DNA of 64,000 nucleotides. Origin: Paracoccus salipaludis. Lineage in GTDB: Bacteria; Pseudomonadota; Alphaproteobacteria; Rhodobacterales; Rhodobacteraceae. Both the position numbers and the translations under genes were made by a program. The notes beneath the pieces are model-generated. The model searched no databases. It saw only the letters and a list, made by a program, of their open reading frames with translations, and was not told the origin of the DNA. This document shows positions 29,177-37,883 of the stretch, one piece after another. Position 1 is the first letter of the stretch, and each line of letters begins with the position of its first letter. The stretch spans positions 46,614-110,613 of the forward strand of contig NZ_NSJZ01000009.1 in NCBI RefSeq assembly GCF_002287065.1, in the 5' to 3' direction.

Positions 29177-30054
29177 AGGATGATCTCCATCCCGTCGCGG
29201 GCGAGTTCCCAGCCCGCCGCCTCAAGCTGGGCGCGCTCGGGCGATCCGGGTTGCAGCACGGGGTTTGTGTTGTTGATGTGGACGAAGATGCGGCGGGTGC
29301 CGGTCAGGCCCGACAGCCGCGCGATGCTGCCCTCAGGGCCCGACATGGCCAGGTGGCCCATGCGCGCCCCGGTCTTGGCGCCCGTCCCGCTGCGCGCCAT
29401 GTCGTCGTCGGCCCAGACCGTGCCGTCGAACAGCAGCAGGTCGGCGCCCTCGAGACGCGCCAGCAGGTCATCCGTCACCTTGGCGCAGCCGGGGATATAG
29501 AAGACGCGGCGGCCGACGGCTTCGAGCATCAGGCCGACGGTCTGCTCGCCCATCAGGGCGGTGTCGGGCTCGCCTTCCTCGAGATACAGCGCGACCTTGC
29601 CCGGAACGGCGAAGGCCGTGACGCGAAGGCCCGGCAGCGGCTCGAACGGCTCGTCCAGCGCGATCGGGGCCTTGCCGACGTGATCGGGGTTCAGCACGCG
29701 GAAGATGGGCTGGTCCAGGATCTCCAGCGTCGTGGGCGTGGCGTGGATCGTGAAGGGCGTGCCTTCGCGCAGGCTCAGCAGCCCCGCGACATGGTCCACG
29801 TCGCCGTTGGTCAGCACCACGGAATTCACCGGACTGCCGCGCAGCGCGGGCGGATGCAGGCCGCAGGCCTCGAGCTGCGCGCGGATGTCGGGCGAGGCGT
29901 TCAGGACCACGGCCTGCCCGCCCGAAGTGACGGCGACCGAGGACTGCGTCATCCCCGCGATGCGGCCCGCGCGCGCGTCATTGCAGTTCGCGCAGCCGCA
30001 ATTCCATTGGGGCAGCCCCCCACCGGCGGCTGCCCCAAGTATCGTGAGCTTCAT
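29173..30054 (-). CDS. pqqB: PqqB, metallo-beta-lactamase-fold hydroxylase
   Basis: A 293-residue MBL-fold protein acting on the PQQ intermediate. It opens with GAAAGGGLPQWNCGCANC, and continues with TNGDVDHVAGLLSLREG (metal site), FYIPGCAKV and LLFDGTVWADDDM. It follows pqqA by only 12 bp. Confidence 0.95.
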   Translation of the reverse strand: MKLTILGAAAGGGLPQWNCGCANCNDARAGRIAGMTQSSVAVTSGGQAVVLNASPDIRAQLEACGLHPPALRGSPVNSVVLTNGDVDHVAGLLSLREGTPFTIHATPTTLEILDQPIFRVLNPDHVGKAPIALDEPFEPLPGLRVTAFAVPGKVALYLEEGEPDTALMGEQTVGLMLEAVGRRVFYIPGCAKVTDDLLARLEGADLLLFDGTVWADDDMARSGTGAKTGARMGHLAMSGPEGSIARLSGLTGTRRIFVHINNTNPVLQPGSPERAQLEAAGWELARDGMEIIL

Positions 30055-30066
30055 CCCGCAGTCGAG

Positions 30067-30168
30067 TCAGAGGACGTCGCGGGCGTCGCGGTCATCCTCG
30101 GCGGGACCGTACATGTTGATTTCCATTCCGCATTTCACTTCGCGTGCCTTGGGCTTCGACCAGGTCAT
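30067..30168 (-). CDS. pqqA: PqqA, PQQ precursor peptide
   Basis: A 33-residue peptide beginning MTWSKPKAREVKCGMEINMY. It carries the E-x3-Y motif (Glu16, Tyr20), the two residues joined to make PQQ. GGAGGAGAAACGC lies before the ATG at 30166-30168, a strong ribosome site. First gene of pqqABCDE on the minus strand. No pqqF peptidase gene is seen in the window. Confidence 0.93.
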   Translation of the reverse strand: MTWSKPKAREVKCGMEINMYGPAEDDRDARDVL

Positions 30169-30286
30169 GCGTTTCTCCTCCATTGGCATGAGGCTGCAGG
30201 GTCGAGGCGAGGCCGCCGGTTGTCAATCACCGCAAAAAATCCTCAGCCTTTTGTCGCAGGGTCGTTCGGGGCAACCCGCCAATGAA

Positions 30287-30314
30287 AAAGGCCGGCCCCG
30301 AAGGACCGGCCTTT
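30287..30314 (-). terminator. Intrinsic terminator after tsf
   Basis: On the minus strand AAAGGCCGG-loop-CCGGCCTTT forms a perfect nine-pair stem (arms 30287-30295 and 30306-30314), followed by TTTTT. It lies 20 bp after the tsf stop and separates the ribosomal operon from the pqq promoter region (30169-30286). Confidence 0.85.
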
Positions 30315-30333
30315 CCGTCATGCTGAGGGAAAC

Positions 30334-31221
30334 TCAGGCGCCCTTGAGGGTCTTGGCGACCTCGGCGGCAAAGTCTTCCTCTTTCTTCTCGATGCCCTCG
30401 CCGACGGCGACACGGGCGTAGGCGGTCACTTCGACGCCCGCATCCTTCGCGGCCTGGGCCACGGTGACGTCGGGGTTGATGACGAACTTCTGGCCCAGCA
30501 GGGTCACTTCCTCGAAGAACTTGGACATGCGGCCCTGGATCATCTTCTCGATGACGGCTTCCGGCTTGCCCGATTCACGCGCCTGCTCGGTCAGGACCGA
30601 CTTCTCGCGCTCGACCAGCGCCGGGTCCAGGTCGGCCTCGGACAGCGAGGCGGGCGAGGTCGCGGCGATGTGCATGGCGATCTGCTTGCCGATCTCCTGC
30701 GCCTTGGCGGCATCGCCCTTCAGCGCGACCAGGACGCCGATCTTGCCCATGTTGGGGGCAGCGGCGTTGTGGACGTAGGAGATGACGTTCTCGCCCGTCA
30801 CGGTGACCTGGCGGCGCAGGGTCATGTTCTCGCCGATCTTGGCGATGGCGTCGGTCAGGACCTCGCTGACGGGCTTGCCGTTCAGCGGAGCCGCGGCCAG
30901 CGCCTCGGTCGAGTCGACGCTCAGCGCGACCTGGGCGATGTCGCGGACCATGCCCTGGAACTCGGCGTTCTTGCCGACGAAGTCGGTTTCCGAGTTCACC
31001 TCGACGGCGACACCCTTGCCGTCCTGCACGGCGACGGCGACCAGGCCCTCGGCGGCGATGCGGCCGGATTTCTTGGCGGCCTTCGCCAAGCCCTTAGTGC
31101 GCAGCCAGTCAACAGCGGCTTCCATGTCGCCCGAGGTTTCCTCGAGCGCCTTCTTGGCGTCCATCATGCCCGCGCCGGTCGATTCGCGCAGCTCTTTCAC
31201 CATCGCGGCCGAGATAGCCAT
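30334..31221 (-). CDS. tsf: Elongation factor Ts
   Basis: Nucleotide exchange factor for EF-Tu, 295 residues. The N-terminal UBA-like domain reads [21 protein letters not shown], followed by the core motif [14 protein letters not shown]. Standard length. GGGAGA precedes the ATG. It lies 76 bp after rpsB, the usual rpsB-tsf operon. Confidence 0.97.
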   Translation of the reverse strand: MAISAAMVKELRESTGAGMMDAKKALEETSGDMEAAVDWLRTKGLAKAAKKSGRIAAEGLVAVAVQDGKGVAVEVNSETDFVGKNAEFQGMVRDIAQVALSVDSTEALAAAPLNGKPVSEVLTDAIAKIGENMTLRRQVTVTGENVISYVHNAAAPNMGKIGVLVALKGDAAKAQEIGKQIAMHIAATSPASLSEADLDPALVEREKSVLTEQARESGKPEAVIEKMIQGRMSKFFEEVTLLGQKFVINPDVTVAQAAKDAGVEVTAYARVAVGEGIEKKEEDFAAEVAKTLKGA

Positions 31222-31297
31222 GTGGGTGTCTCCCTTGTCTTGGAACAGGACAGGCGGGGCATATCCCCGCCTGATGAAGGTCTGGTGATGGCGGACG

Positions 31298-32092
31298 TCA
31301 GGCGTCGGCGGTCTGCTCGGCCGCGGGCTCTTCCGCGTCGATGCCGTCGAACTCCTCGGCCGGGGCGTCGGTCAGCGCGCCCAGGTCCACGCCGGCGGCG
31401 CCCATCTGGGCGGTCATGCCGTCCAGCGCGGCGCGGGCGACCAGGTCGCAATACAGCGCAATGGCGCGGGCCGCGTCGTCGTTGCCCGGGATCACGTAGT
31501 CGATGCCCTTGGGCGAGCAGTTGGTGTCGACGATGGCGACGACCGGGATGCCCAGCTTGTTGGCTTCCTGGACGGCCAGGTCTTCCTTGTTCACGTCGAT
31601 CACGAACAGCAGGTCCGGCAGGCCGCCCATGTCGCGGATGCCGCCGAGGCTGGCCTGCAGCTTGGCCTGCTCGCGCTCCATCCCGAGACGCTCTTTCTTG
31701 GTCAGGCCCTCGGCGCCCGCCGCCATGGCCTCGTCGATCTGCTTGAGGCGCTGGATCGACTGCGAGACGGTCTTCCAGTTGGTCAGCGTGCCGCCCAGCC
31801 AGCGGTGGTTCATGTAGAACTGCGCGGATTTCTCGGCGGCATCGGCCACGGCGCGCTGCGCCTGGCGCTTGGTGCCGACGAACAGCACGCGGCCGCCCTT
31901 GGCGACGGTATCGCGGATCACCTGAAGCGCGCGGTCCAGCAGCGGGACGGTCTGCGTCAGGTCGATGATGTGGATGCCGTTGCGGTCGCCGTAGATGTAT
32001 TCGGCCATCCGCGGGTTCCAGCGCTGGGTCTGGTGACCGTAGTGAACGCCAGCTTCCAGCAGCTGACGCATGGAGTATTCGGGAAGCGCCAT
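31298..32092 (-). CDS. rpsB: 30S ribosomal protein S2
   Basis: 264 residues with the S2 signatures [20 protein letters not shown] and [13 protein letters not shown], and an acidic C-terminal extension ([15 protein letters not shown]) common in alphaproteobacteria. The ATG at 32090-32092 is chosen over one two codons earlier because AAGGA sits six bases before it. Confidence 0.97.
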   Translation of the reverse strand: MALPEYSMRQLLEAGVHYGHQTQRWNPRMAEYIYGDRNGIHIIDLTQTVPLLDRALQVIRDTVAKGGRVLFVGTKRQAQRAVADAAEKSAQFYMNHRWLGGTLTNWKTVSQSIQRLKQIDEAMAAGAEGLTKKERLGMEREQAKLQASLGGIRDMGGLPDLLFVIDVNKEDLAVQEANKLGIPVVAIVDTNCSPKGIDYVIPGNDDAARAIALYCDLVARAALDGMTAQMGAAGVDLGALTDAPAEEFDGIDAEEPAAEQTADA

Positions 32093-32208
32093 GTCCATTC
32101 CTTTCCGGTTTGCGCCTGAGCAAGGGATCTCAGGGGCAGTGCCCCCAACCGGTGGACCGGAACGGATGTCTCCCGTCCTCGGCCCGCCCTCGCCTGTGAA
32201 GTGCGCGC

Positions 32209-32237
32209 CACATAGGGTCAAACGGCGGGAATTGCAA
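32209..32237 (-). promoter_or_regulatory. Candidate promoter of rpsB-tsf
   Basis: On the minus strand TTGCAA (32232-32237) and TATGTG (32209-32214) are spaced by 17 bp, a good vegetative promoter pair. It implies an untranslated leader of about 110 bases before rpsB, long enough for feedback control by S2, which is not shown here. Confidence 0.4.
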
Positions 32238-32308
32238 GCACCCGCCGATCGCCCTGTCGTTCATCGGGGCTTGCGAGAAGGAAAGCCTTGCACTAAACGG
32301 ACCTCACT

Positions 32309-32385
32309 GCACCCGTAGCTCAGCTGGATAGAGTGCTGCCCTCCGAAGGCAGAGGTCACAGGTTCGAATCCTGTCGGGTGCGCCA
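32309..32385 (+). tRNA. tRNA-Arg (anticodon CCG)
   Basis: A complete 77-base tRNA with encoded CCA: acceptor GCACCCG pairs with CGGGTGC, D-arm AGCTCAGCTGG, anticodon stem CTGCC/GGCAG around loop CTCCGAA (anticodon CCG), and T-loop GGTTCGAATCC. It divides conserved genes on its left from a tract of insertion sequences and broken genes on its right. Confidence 0.96.
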
Positions 32386-32533
32386 CAAATACAGGGGTTT
32401 TAGACACCCCCGCCGGCCGCGCCGGGCCAATCCGCACAGAAACCCCGCTGCCGTTTCCCTTTTCGCCAAGGGAGTCCTTGCTCCTTTTCAAGGGATGAGG
32501 TGCAGTCGCACTAGGCTCCAGACCCATTGATCT

Positions 32534-32974
32534 TCAGGGCCAAAACAGGACGGTGGCTGCGAGGGCGATTGCGGAGAAGAAGGTTTCTGGGCATCGGTCG
32601 TATCGAGTGGCGATGCGGCGCCAGTCTTTCAGGCGGCCGAACATGATCTCGATCCTGTTGCGGCGTTTGTAGCGGCGCGTGTCATATTTTACGGGCCGTC
32701 CACGAGACTTTCGCCCCGGGATGCAGGGGACAATCCCTTTGTCTCTCAGGGCATTTCTGAACCAGTCGGCATCATGGCCCCGGTCGGCCAGCAACCATTC
32801 CGCTGAGGGTAAACCTCCCAGCAAGGCCGCGGCGCCAGTGTAGTCGCTGACCTGGCCTGCGCTCATGAAGAACCGGATCGGCCGCCCATGGGCATCGGTG
32901 ACGGCATGCAGCTTGGTGTTCATGCCACCCTTGGTCCGACCGATCAGTCGGCCGCGCCCCCTTTTTTCGACCAT
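32534..32974 (-). CDS. IS5-family transposase orfB (DDE catalytic part)
   Basis: The 146-residue C-terminal half of a two-frame IS427-type transposase. GGMNTKLHAVTDAHGRPI, LLADRGHDADWFRNAL and RNRIEIMFGRLKDWRRIATRYDR give the DDE/D-type Asp and Glu positions. In this group it is translated as a fusion to orfA through -1 slippage on the A6G5 run; reading frames fit that. It has no ribosome site of its own that I can see. Confidence 0.88.
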   Translation of the reverse strand: MVEKRGRGRLIGRTKGGMNTKLHAVTDAHGRPIRFFMSAGQVSDYTGAAALLGGLPSAEWLLADRGHDADWFRNALRDKGIVPCIPGRKSRGRPVKYDTRRYKRRNRIEIMFGRLKDWRRIATRYDRCPETFFSAIALAATVLFWP

Positions 32975-33293
32975 AGGCTGGTCGCCGTGCGGTGCGCCTT
33001 GAGGTAGGTGGCATCAATCATGATCGTCTTCGGTTCGGAGGCCTCCGCGGCCAACCCCTCCATGATACGAGCAAAGACGCCCATATCGCCCCACCGCTTC
33101 CAATGGTTGTAAAGCGTCTTCGCGGGACCATACTCTCGGGGAGCGTCCCGCCATCGTAACCCGTTGCGGTTGATGAAGATTATGCCACTAGAGCCACACG
33201 CCGATCATCAACACGCGGCTTGCCATGGCTCTTCGGAAAGAAGGGCCGGAGCCGCGCCACCTGCTCATCGGTCAGCCAGAAACGGTTGCTCAT
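32944..33293 (-). pseudogene. IS5-family transposase orfA, frameshifted
   Basis: Starts MSNRFWLTDEQVARLRPFFPK at 33293 but reaches a TAA at 33180-33182 after 37 codons. The expected continuation (SGIIFINRNGLRWRDAPREYG, then TLYNHWKRWGDMGVFARIMEG) is present in another frame down to 32944. A net one-base loss or two-base gain near 33188-33192 breaks the gene, so this copy probably cannot transpose by itself. Confidence 0.8.
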
Positions 33294-33425
33294 CTGCCAG
33301 TCTCCTTGCGGAGCCTGAATCACGCAGCAGCAGGCAGATCAATGGGTCCTGACCCTACGGGCACCCTCCTGGGACAGCCGCTCACAACGATCAATCTTCC
33401 CCTGTCCTAACTCGAAGAAACAGAT

Positions 33426-34160
33426 TTGCTTGGGCCACTGCTCGGTGACGTTCTCGACGCGGTCAACACGACTCTCAACACCGCAATCGTGAATGTCGCC
33501 TATGACCCCGGGGGTGACCTTGTCCTTGAGGACGATGATGTTTTCCCCTGCTTTGCATCGGGCACCCTGATCCTGACGGAAGGCGGCGAACTTGCCATCG
33601 AGACCCTTGCGGTCGGCGACAAGGTGGTGACGCGCGACAACGGGGCGAAGCTGATCCGCTGGATGGGTTCCCGCAAGGTGGCCGCCGCAGGATTGGCAAG
33701 AAATCCCAAGCTGCGTCCGATCCGTATTCGTGCCGGTGCTCTAGGTGCGAACACGCCGTCGTCTGACCTGATTGTCTCGCCCCAGCATCGCATCCTTGTG
33801 CGCTCGAAGATTGCCCGGAAGATGTTCGGCGCGGACGAGGTCCTGGTCGCAGCCAAGCAGTTGGTGGTGCTCGACGGCATCGACGTCGCCGAGGACATGG
33901 AAAGCGTGGAGTATTTCCACATCCTGTTCGACCGGCACGAGGTCGTATTCTCGAACGGCGCCGAAACCGAGTCTCTTTATACCGGCCCTGAAGCTCTCAA
34001 GGCCGTCGGCAAGGCGGCGCAGCACGAGATCTTCACGGTGTTCCCTGAACTCCGGGATCGTGACTACGCCGCGGCGGGCGCGCGCGTGCTTGCGTCAGGC
34101 CGGACTGCCCGACGGCTGGCCATGCGTCATGCCCAGCACGGCAGGCCGCTGGTTCAATAA
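33426..34160 (+). pseudogene. Hint-domain protein, N-terminally truncated
   Basis: An open frame of about 245 codons coding for a Hint_2 (hedgehog/intein-type) domain: CFASGTLILTEGGELAIETLAVGDKVVTRDNG with the Cys at the usual first position, and LIVSPQHRILVRS as block B. There is no ATG; the frame opens after a TAA at 33408-33410 and only a TTG (33426) could start it. The right end of the IS5 element is 70 bp upstream. In Rhodobacterales such domains sit at the C-end of larger secreted proteins, so the N-terminal part is probably lost. Confidence 0.6.
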
Positions 34161-34214
34161 GGACCAAAATGAAACAAGTCCGAGCGGCCCAGAAAGGGGC
34201 CGTTCTGCTACCAG

Positions 34215-35035
34215 TGTCCCGGATCAGCGCCCATGAGACAGACCGGTGCATTTCATGAGAGGAGGATGACTGGTTCATCGTAGCCGCCAAGGAGCGAAGA
34301 TGAAGCAGACATCCGGGGCAACGAAGAAGGCGCCCGCAGGGGCCGTCCTGAAGGACATCCGGCGCGCGGCGCGCCGCCAGTTCTCCGCCGGGGAAAAGAT
34401 CCGCATCGTGCTGGAGGGCCTGCGCGGCGAGGACAGCATCGCCGAGCTGTGCCGGCGCGAAGGCATCAGCAGCTCGATGTACTACGGCTGGTCCAAGGAG
34501 TTCCTGGAAGCCGGCAAGCGCCGCCTGGCGGGCGACAGCGCCCGGGCGGCCACGTCGGACGAGGTGAAGGAGCTGCGCCGCGAGGCCAGCGCGCTCAAGA
34601 AGGTCGTGGCGGATCTCACCCTGGAGAACCGCCTGCTCAAAAAAAGCATGAGCGGGGCTGGGGACGAGGTACCCCGCAGCCGACAAGGCCGAGATCATCC
34701 GCCTCGTGGAGCAGTCCCGCCTGCCGGTCCGGCGCACCCTGGAGAAGCTCGGGATCCCGGGAGCGACCTTCTACAGGTGGTACGACCTCTACCAGAGGGG
34801 CGGACCCGAGGCGCTGGAGGACCGCCCCTCCCGGCCAAGCCAGATCTGGAATCGCATCCCGGACGAGGTCCGGGCCAGGGTCATCGCACTGGCTCTGGAG
34901 CAGCCGGAGCTCTCGCCCCGCGAGTTGGCCGTGCGCTTCACCGGCGAGCAGCGGTACTTCGTCTCCGAGGCGTCGGTGTACCGCCTCCTGAAGGCCCAGG
35001 ACCTGATCACCAGCCCGGCCTACACCGTCGTGAAT
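34215..35035 (+). mobile_element. IS3-family element, right part missing
   Basis: Left end probably at TGTCCCGGATCAGCGCCC (34215 onward), followed by two transposase frames. Similarity to IS3 transposase stops at about 35035, in the middle of orfB, with no integrase core or right inverted repeat. The deletion joins it to the end of the MBL pseudogene. Confidence 0.7.
34300..35035 (+). pseudogene. IS3-family transposase (orfA plus truncated orfB)
   Basis: orfA starts MKQTSGATKKAPAGAVLKD and contains a helix-turn-helix (EDSIAELCRREGISSSMYYGW) and a leucine-zipper-like end (LTLENRLLKKS). orfB follows in the +1 frame: from about 34670 YPAADKAEIIRLVEQS, HTH_29-type helices, and FVSEASVYRLLKAQDLITSPAY, after which the family sequence ends abruptly. 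The DDE core is absent, so the product cannot be catalytic. The orfA stop usual for this group also seems to be lost, orfA running on in its own frame. Confidence 0.75.
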
Positions 35036-35077
35036 CCCCTCGTCCGAGCAGATCATAGTGCCTGCGCAGCGACCGGG

Positions 35078-35877
35078 TCAGAACAACGGCCAGTTTGGGG
35101 AAGCCGGGCCGGGAAGGCGCGTGCCATCGGCCACAGCCTCCAGCACGTCGGCGGTGTAGAGGTCGATGACAAGGGTGCGCCCGCACTGCCTTGCCGCACG
35201 GTAGAGAGTCACCGTCCGGTCGATGATCTGCCCCGACCAGGTCACGAAGAGGCGGCCCGGTGTTCGACCGCCCAACTCCACGAACTGGTCTTCCAGCTCC
35301 GCCTCTGAGATCGTGGGCTTGTCGATCCCAAGATTGGCGCCCTCGATGATCAGCATGTCCAGGTTAGCAGGCGGAGAGTGCATCAGCCGCTCGACGAGCA
35401 CCTACTTCCGCCCGTGCAATTGGAAGTCGCCGCTATAGAGGATGCGCCGCCCCTCGACCTCGACCAGGAGCATGTAGGCGTCAAAGCCCGAATGATCGGT
35501 CAGGATGGGGGGACGCGGAATGCACCCCGCACGAAGGATCTGCCGCTGGCCCAGGTCGAAAGGTATCGGCCAAGGTCATGGCGACCCAGACGTGCCGTGA
35601 TGGCGATCAGCTTCGCCGATGCCTCGCCGGTGATGACCCCCCATCCTGCAGACAGTTCGCTGATCAAACCCCAGTGGTTCTGGTGGGGGTGGCAGATCAG
35701 CACCGTCGCGCTGCCTAACCGGTCAAGAGATTGCGGCAGCAGCCCCCGTGCGGATGGCGGTGCGTCCAGCGGCCGGCCGGCATCGAGGATCAGGCGCTCT
35801 CCCGAGGAGGCACGGATCTCGATGCAGGTTCCGCCGATCTCGGCTGTCCCACGGTGAACCGTAACCGAGACCGTCAC
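35078..35877 (-). pseudogene. MBL-fold metallo-hydrolase, decayed
   Basis: N-terminal part (MTVSVTVHRGTAEIGGTCIEI, LILDAGRPL, then CHPHQNHWGLI) and C-terminal part (ILTDHSGFDAYMLLVE, LYSGDF, LFVTWSGQIIDRTV) of one RNase J/CPSF-like hydrolase lie in different frames. A one-base loss in a C-run near 35515, an in-frame TAG (AAG TAG GTG) near 35404, and a cut end at 35078 break it. The metal motif HxHxDH reads HPHQNH. The GTG start overlaps the preceding gene's stop, so the two formed an operon. Confidence 0.82.
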
Positions 35878-36805
35878 GGGCTTTGGAGGGCAAACGACTG
35901 GTCGTGCGCGATGACCTGCACCGTGCCTGCGACCTCACGCAGCTTGATGTCGTGACCATTTCCGACGAGGCTGCCGCGCTTGTCGTCACGGGCATCTATG
36001 ACATAGCGGACGTTGCGATCAAGGGTCAGCCTCACCTCAGGATCTCTACCCACTGCCACGATCCCGCCACTCAGCGGACCGCTATCGTCGTTGCCGGCAA
36101 TAGTTGCCAGTTCGCGCAGACGCACCAGCGCCCGACAACTTTCGCGGGTTGCCGCGATGAAGTCCTGGCGTTCGTGCCCTGATGCAGCCATTCGGCATAG
36201 TTGCGGTGCTGCTCGACGGTCAGCGGCACGCCCCTTGCCTTGACCCTGCCGTCTCGCGCCCGCTTGGCCTCCCACAGGGCGATCCGCCAGCCGTCCCCCT
36301 CCGGCTCGAGTGCTGCGAGATCCATGCGTAGCGCGACTGGCCTCGGCCGTTGAGGGGAGGAGTACGACAAGGCTAACTCGAGATCGAAGACGTTCGAGTT
36401 TGCGCCAGCCAGTTCGTCCACGAATACCTTCCCGTTCCCTTTCTTTTCGAACGAACAATGAATCCGTTCTGACAGCATCGCTCTGGTCAGCTCGGCTGCC
36501 ACGACGGGAACGCGGATGTTTGGATCGCCGGCCGGCTTTTCCAAGCCCAGATACTAGTAATGCGCCTTCTCGAAGAACTGCCTTTCGGAGCATTTCACAT
36601 AGGCGATCTGCTGACCTGCGCAGTAGAAGGTCAGGTAGCCGTCCCGGATGCCGACACGAAGCGACGTGACCCGTCCCTCCGGAGCCCTCTCGGAAGGTTT
36701 CCCGGAAGGGTGCCATCGCAGGAGCAGTTCGCGAAACCATGGGTTATCTTCAAGCGCCTTGGGCGTCAGCTGCTCAAGGCAAATGCTCCTGCGGAATCTG
36801 GTCAT
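35874..36805 (-). pseudogene. Unknown protein, partner of the MBL gene, decayed
   Basis: Reads MTRFRRSICLEQLTPKALED from 36805, hits a TAG at 36554-36556 (KAHY-stop), continues in the same frame (LEKPAGDPNIRVPVVAAELT, DGWRIALWEAKRARDG, QHRNYAEWLHQ), then shifts frame near 36185 into HERQDFIAATRESCRALVRL and ends at 35874 overlapping the MBL start. Intact it would be about 310 residues. DGWRIALWEAKRA resembles the E-x-K end of a PD-(D/E)xK nuclease core, but this is only a resemblance. I do not recognise the family. Confidence 0.6.
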
Positions 36806-37116
36806 TGAGCGAATATATCCTTGAAACTTCTGGAACACGCTACGCGGGTCATGGCGGCCTTGTCGAGATGTCCGAAGCAGCAGGTCTGCACGCAAGGGAA
36901 AGTAGCGGGATGCAGGCAAAGAACATGTGGGGCTTTCGCCGGGTCTCTCGAATGAAGGACTTGAGGGTAAAGCATCGGGCTGGTTATCTGGCTGGCCTGC
37001 AACTACGCATTGACGACTTTCATTCTGTGAGCGCCATGTTGCTTCGAAAGAGCAGCCTGTCCAAGCGGAATGGCTGGTGGTGTGAGCAAGAGCGCAATCA
37101 AGGCAGGTACCTCTTC
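36806..37116. other. Intergenic stretch without recognisable gene
   Basis: About 310 bp between the decayed unknown gene and the deoxyribosyltransferase-like gene. The GC content is visibly lower than in the core genes. I see no confident RNA, repeat or coding sequence; it must hold promoters for the divergent genes. Confidence 0.5.
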
Positions 37117-37731
37117 ATGCCCGATCACTCCGCACCACGTGTTTATCTTGCCGGGCCGGAGGTATTCCTGCCAGATGCCCTCAAGGTCTTGAAAGAGAAG
37201 GCAGACCTTGCACGCGTGGCCGGGTTCGACCCCGTGACGCCGCTCGACAACGAGAGCCTTGCGGCAGGCAGTCCCTTCGACAAGGGCCTGGCGATCTACC
37301 GGGCGAACCTGCGCCTGATGGACGGCTGCGATCTCATCATCGCTAATCTCACGCCCTTCCGGGGCGTCGGGGCCGATCCCGGCACCGCCTTCGAGCTGGG
37401 CTACATGGCAGCACGCGGCGCGAAGATCGCGGCCTATACGAACAGGGCCACGCCGCACTTTGAGCGCATCCGTGACCAGCACTACCAGGGTCAGATTACG
37501 CAGGATCCGGCTGGCGAGTACCGCGGCCCCGACGGACTGGTGCTCGAGAACTTCGACATGTTCGACAACCTCATGCTGGCCGGCGCGATTGCCGAGGGAA
37601 GCGGGATCCTCGTCACCCATGAGGTCGAGGACACCCGCCTTCTCTATCGGGACCTGACAGCGTTTCGGCGATGCCTTGCGAGCTTCCAAGACACGGAAGA
37701 ACAGTCTGCACTCTTCGGCACGGCGGAGTGA
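37117..37731 (+). CDS. Nucleoside 2-deoxyribosyltransferase-like protein
   Basis: A 204-residue protein of the PF05014 family, which exchanges or hydrolyses the base of deoxynucleosides. VYLAGPEVFLPDA opens the nucleotide-binding fold, and LMDGCDLIIANLTPFRGVGADPGTAFELGYMAARG holds the Asp/Glu catalytic region. Start taken at ATG 37117 because the protein then begins at the first strand; upstream codons in frame do not resemble the family. Some members act as nucleotide-pool cleaners. Confidence 0.85.
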   Translation: MPDHSAPRVYLAGPEVFLPDALKVLKEKADLARVAGFDPVTPLDNESLAAGSPFDKGLAIYRANLRLMDGCDLIIANLTPFRGVGADPGTAFELGYMAARGAKIAAYTNRATPHFERIRDQHYQGQITQDPAGEYRGPDGLVLENFDMFDNLMLAGAIAEGSGILVTHEVEDTRLLYRDLTAFRRCLASFQDTEEQSALFGTAE

Positions 37732-37828
37732 CGGCGCGAACACGTCCAAGCCTGTGTGCAGACGAGAGGCTGGAGAGGTCAGAATGAGGCATTTCAGGTA
37801 CCTGATTGACAAGGCTTCGCTAAAAATG

Positions 37829-37843
37829 GAACAAAACAAGAAC
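37829..37843 (+). promoter_or_regulatory. LexA box upstream of imuA
   Basis: GAAC-AAAACAA-GAAC matches the alphaproteobacterial SOS operator GAAC-N7-GAAC exactly and lies 41 bp before the imuA ATG in an AT-rich leader. It predicts DNA-damage induction of the whole imuA-imuB-dnaE2 cassette. Confidence 0.88.
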
Positions 37844-37883
37844 ATTGATGTTGTTCCTTTAACCTGCTGGAGCCTCCCTTCCC

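Larger units (their letters stand above)
32514..33355 (-). mobile_element. IS5-family (IS427-type) insertion sequence, complete ends
   Basis: An 842 bp element with imperfect terminal inverted repeats of about 22 bp sharing the perfect core GACCCATTGATCT, flanked on both sides by TA (32512-32513 and 33356-33357), the short target duplication typical of the IS427 group. It encodes orfA and orfB on the minus strand. The A6G5 slip site between them (32957-32967 on the plus strand as C5T6) is preserved. Confidence 0.85.

Noticed and set aside
32386..32513. Attachment-site repeat of the tRNA-Arg 3' end
   Set aside because: I looked for a copy of the tRNA 3' end on the right side of the decayed tract and could not see one by eye, so no island boundary is claimed.
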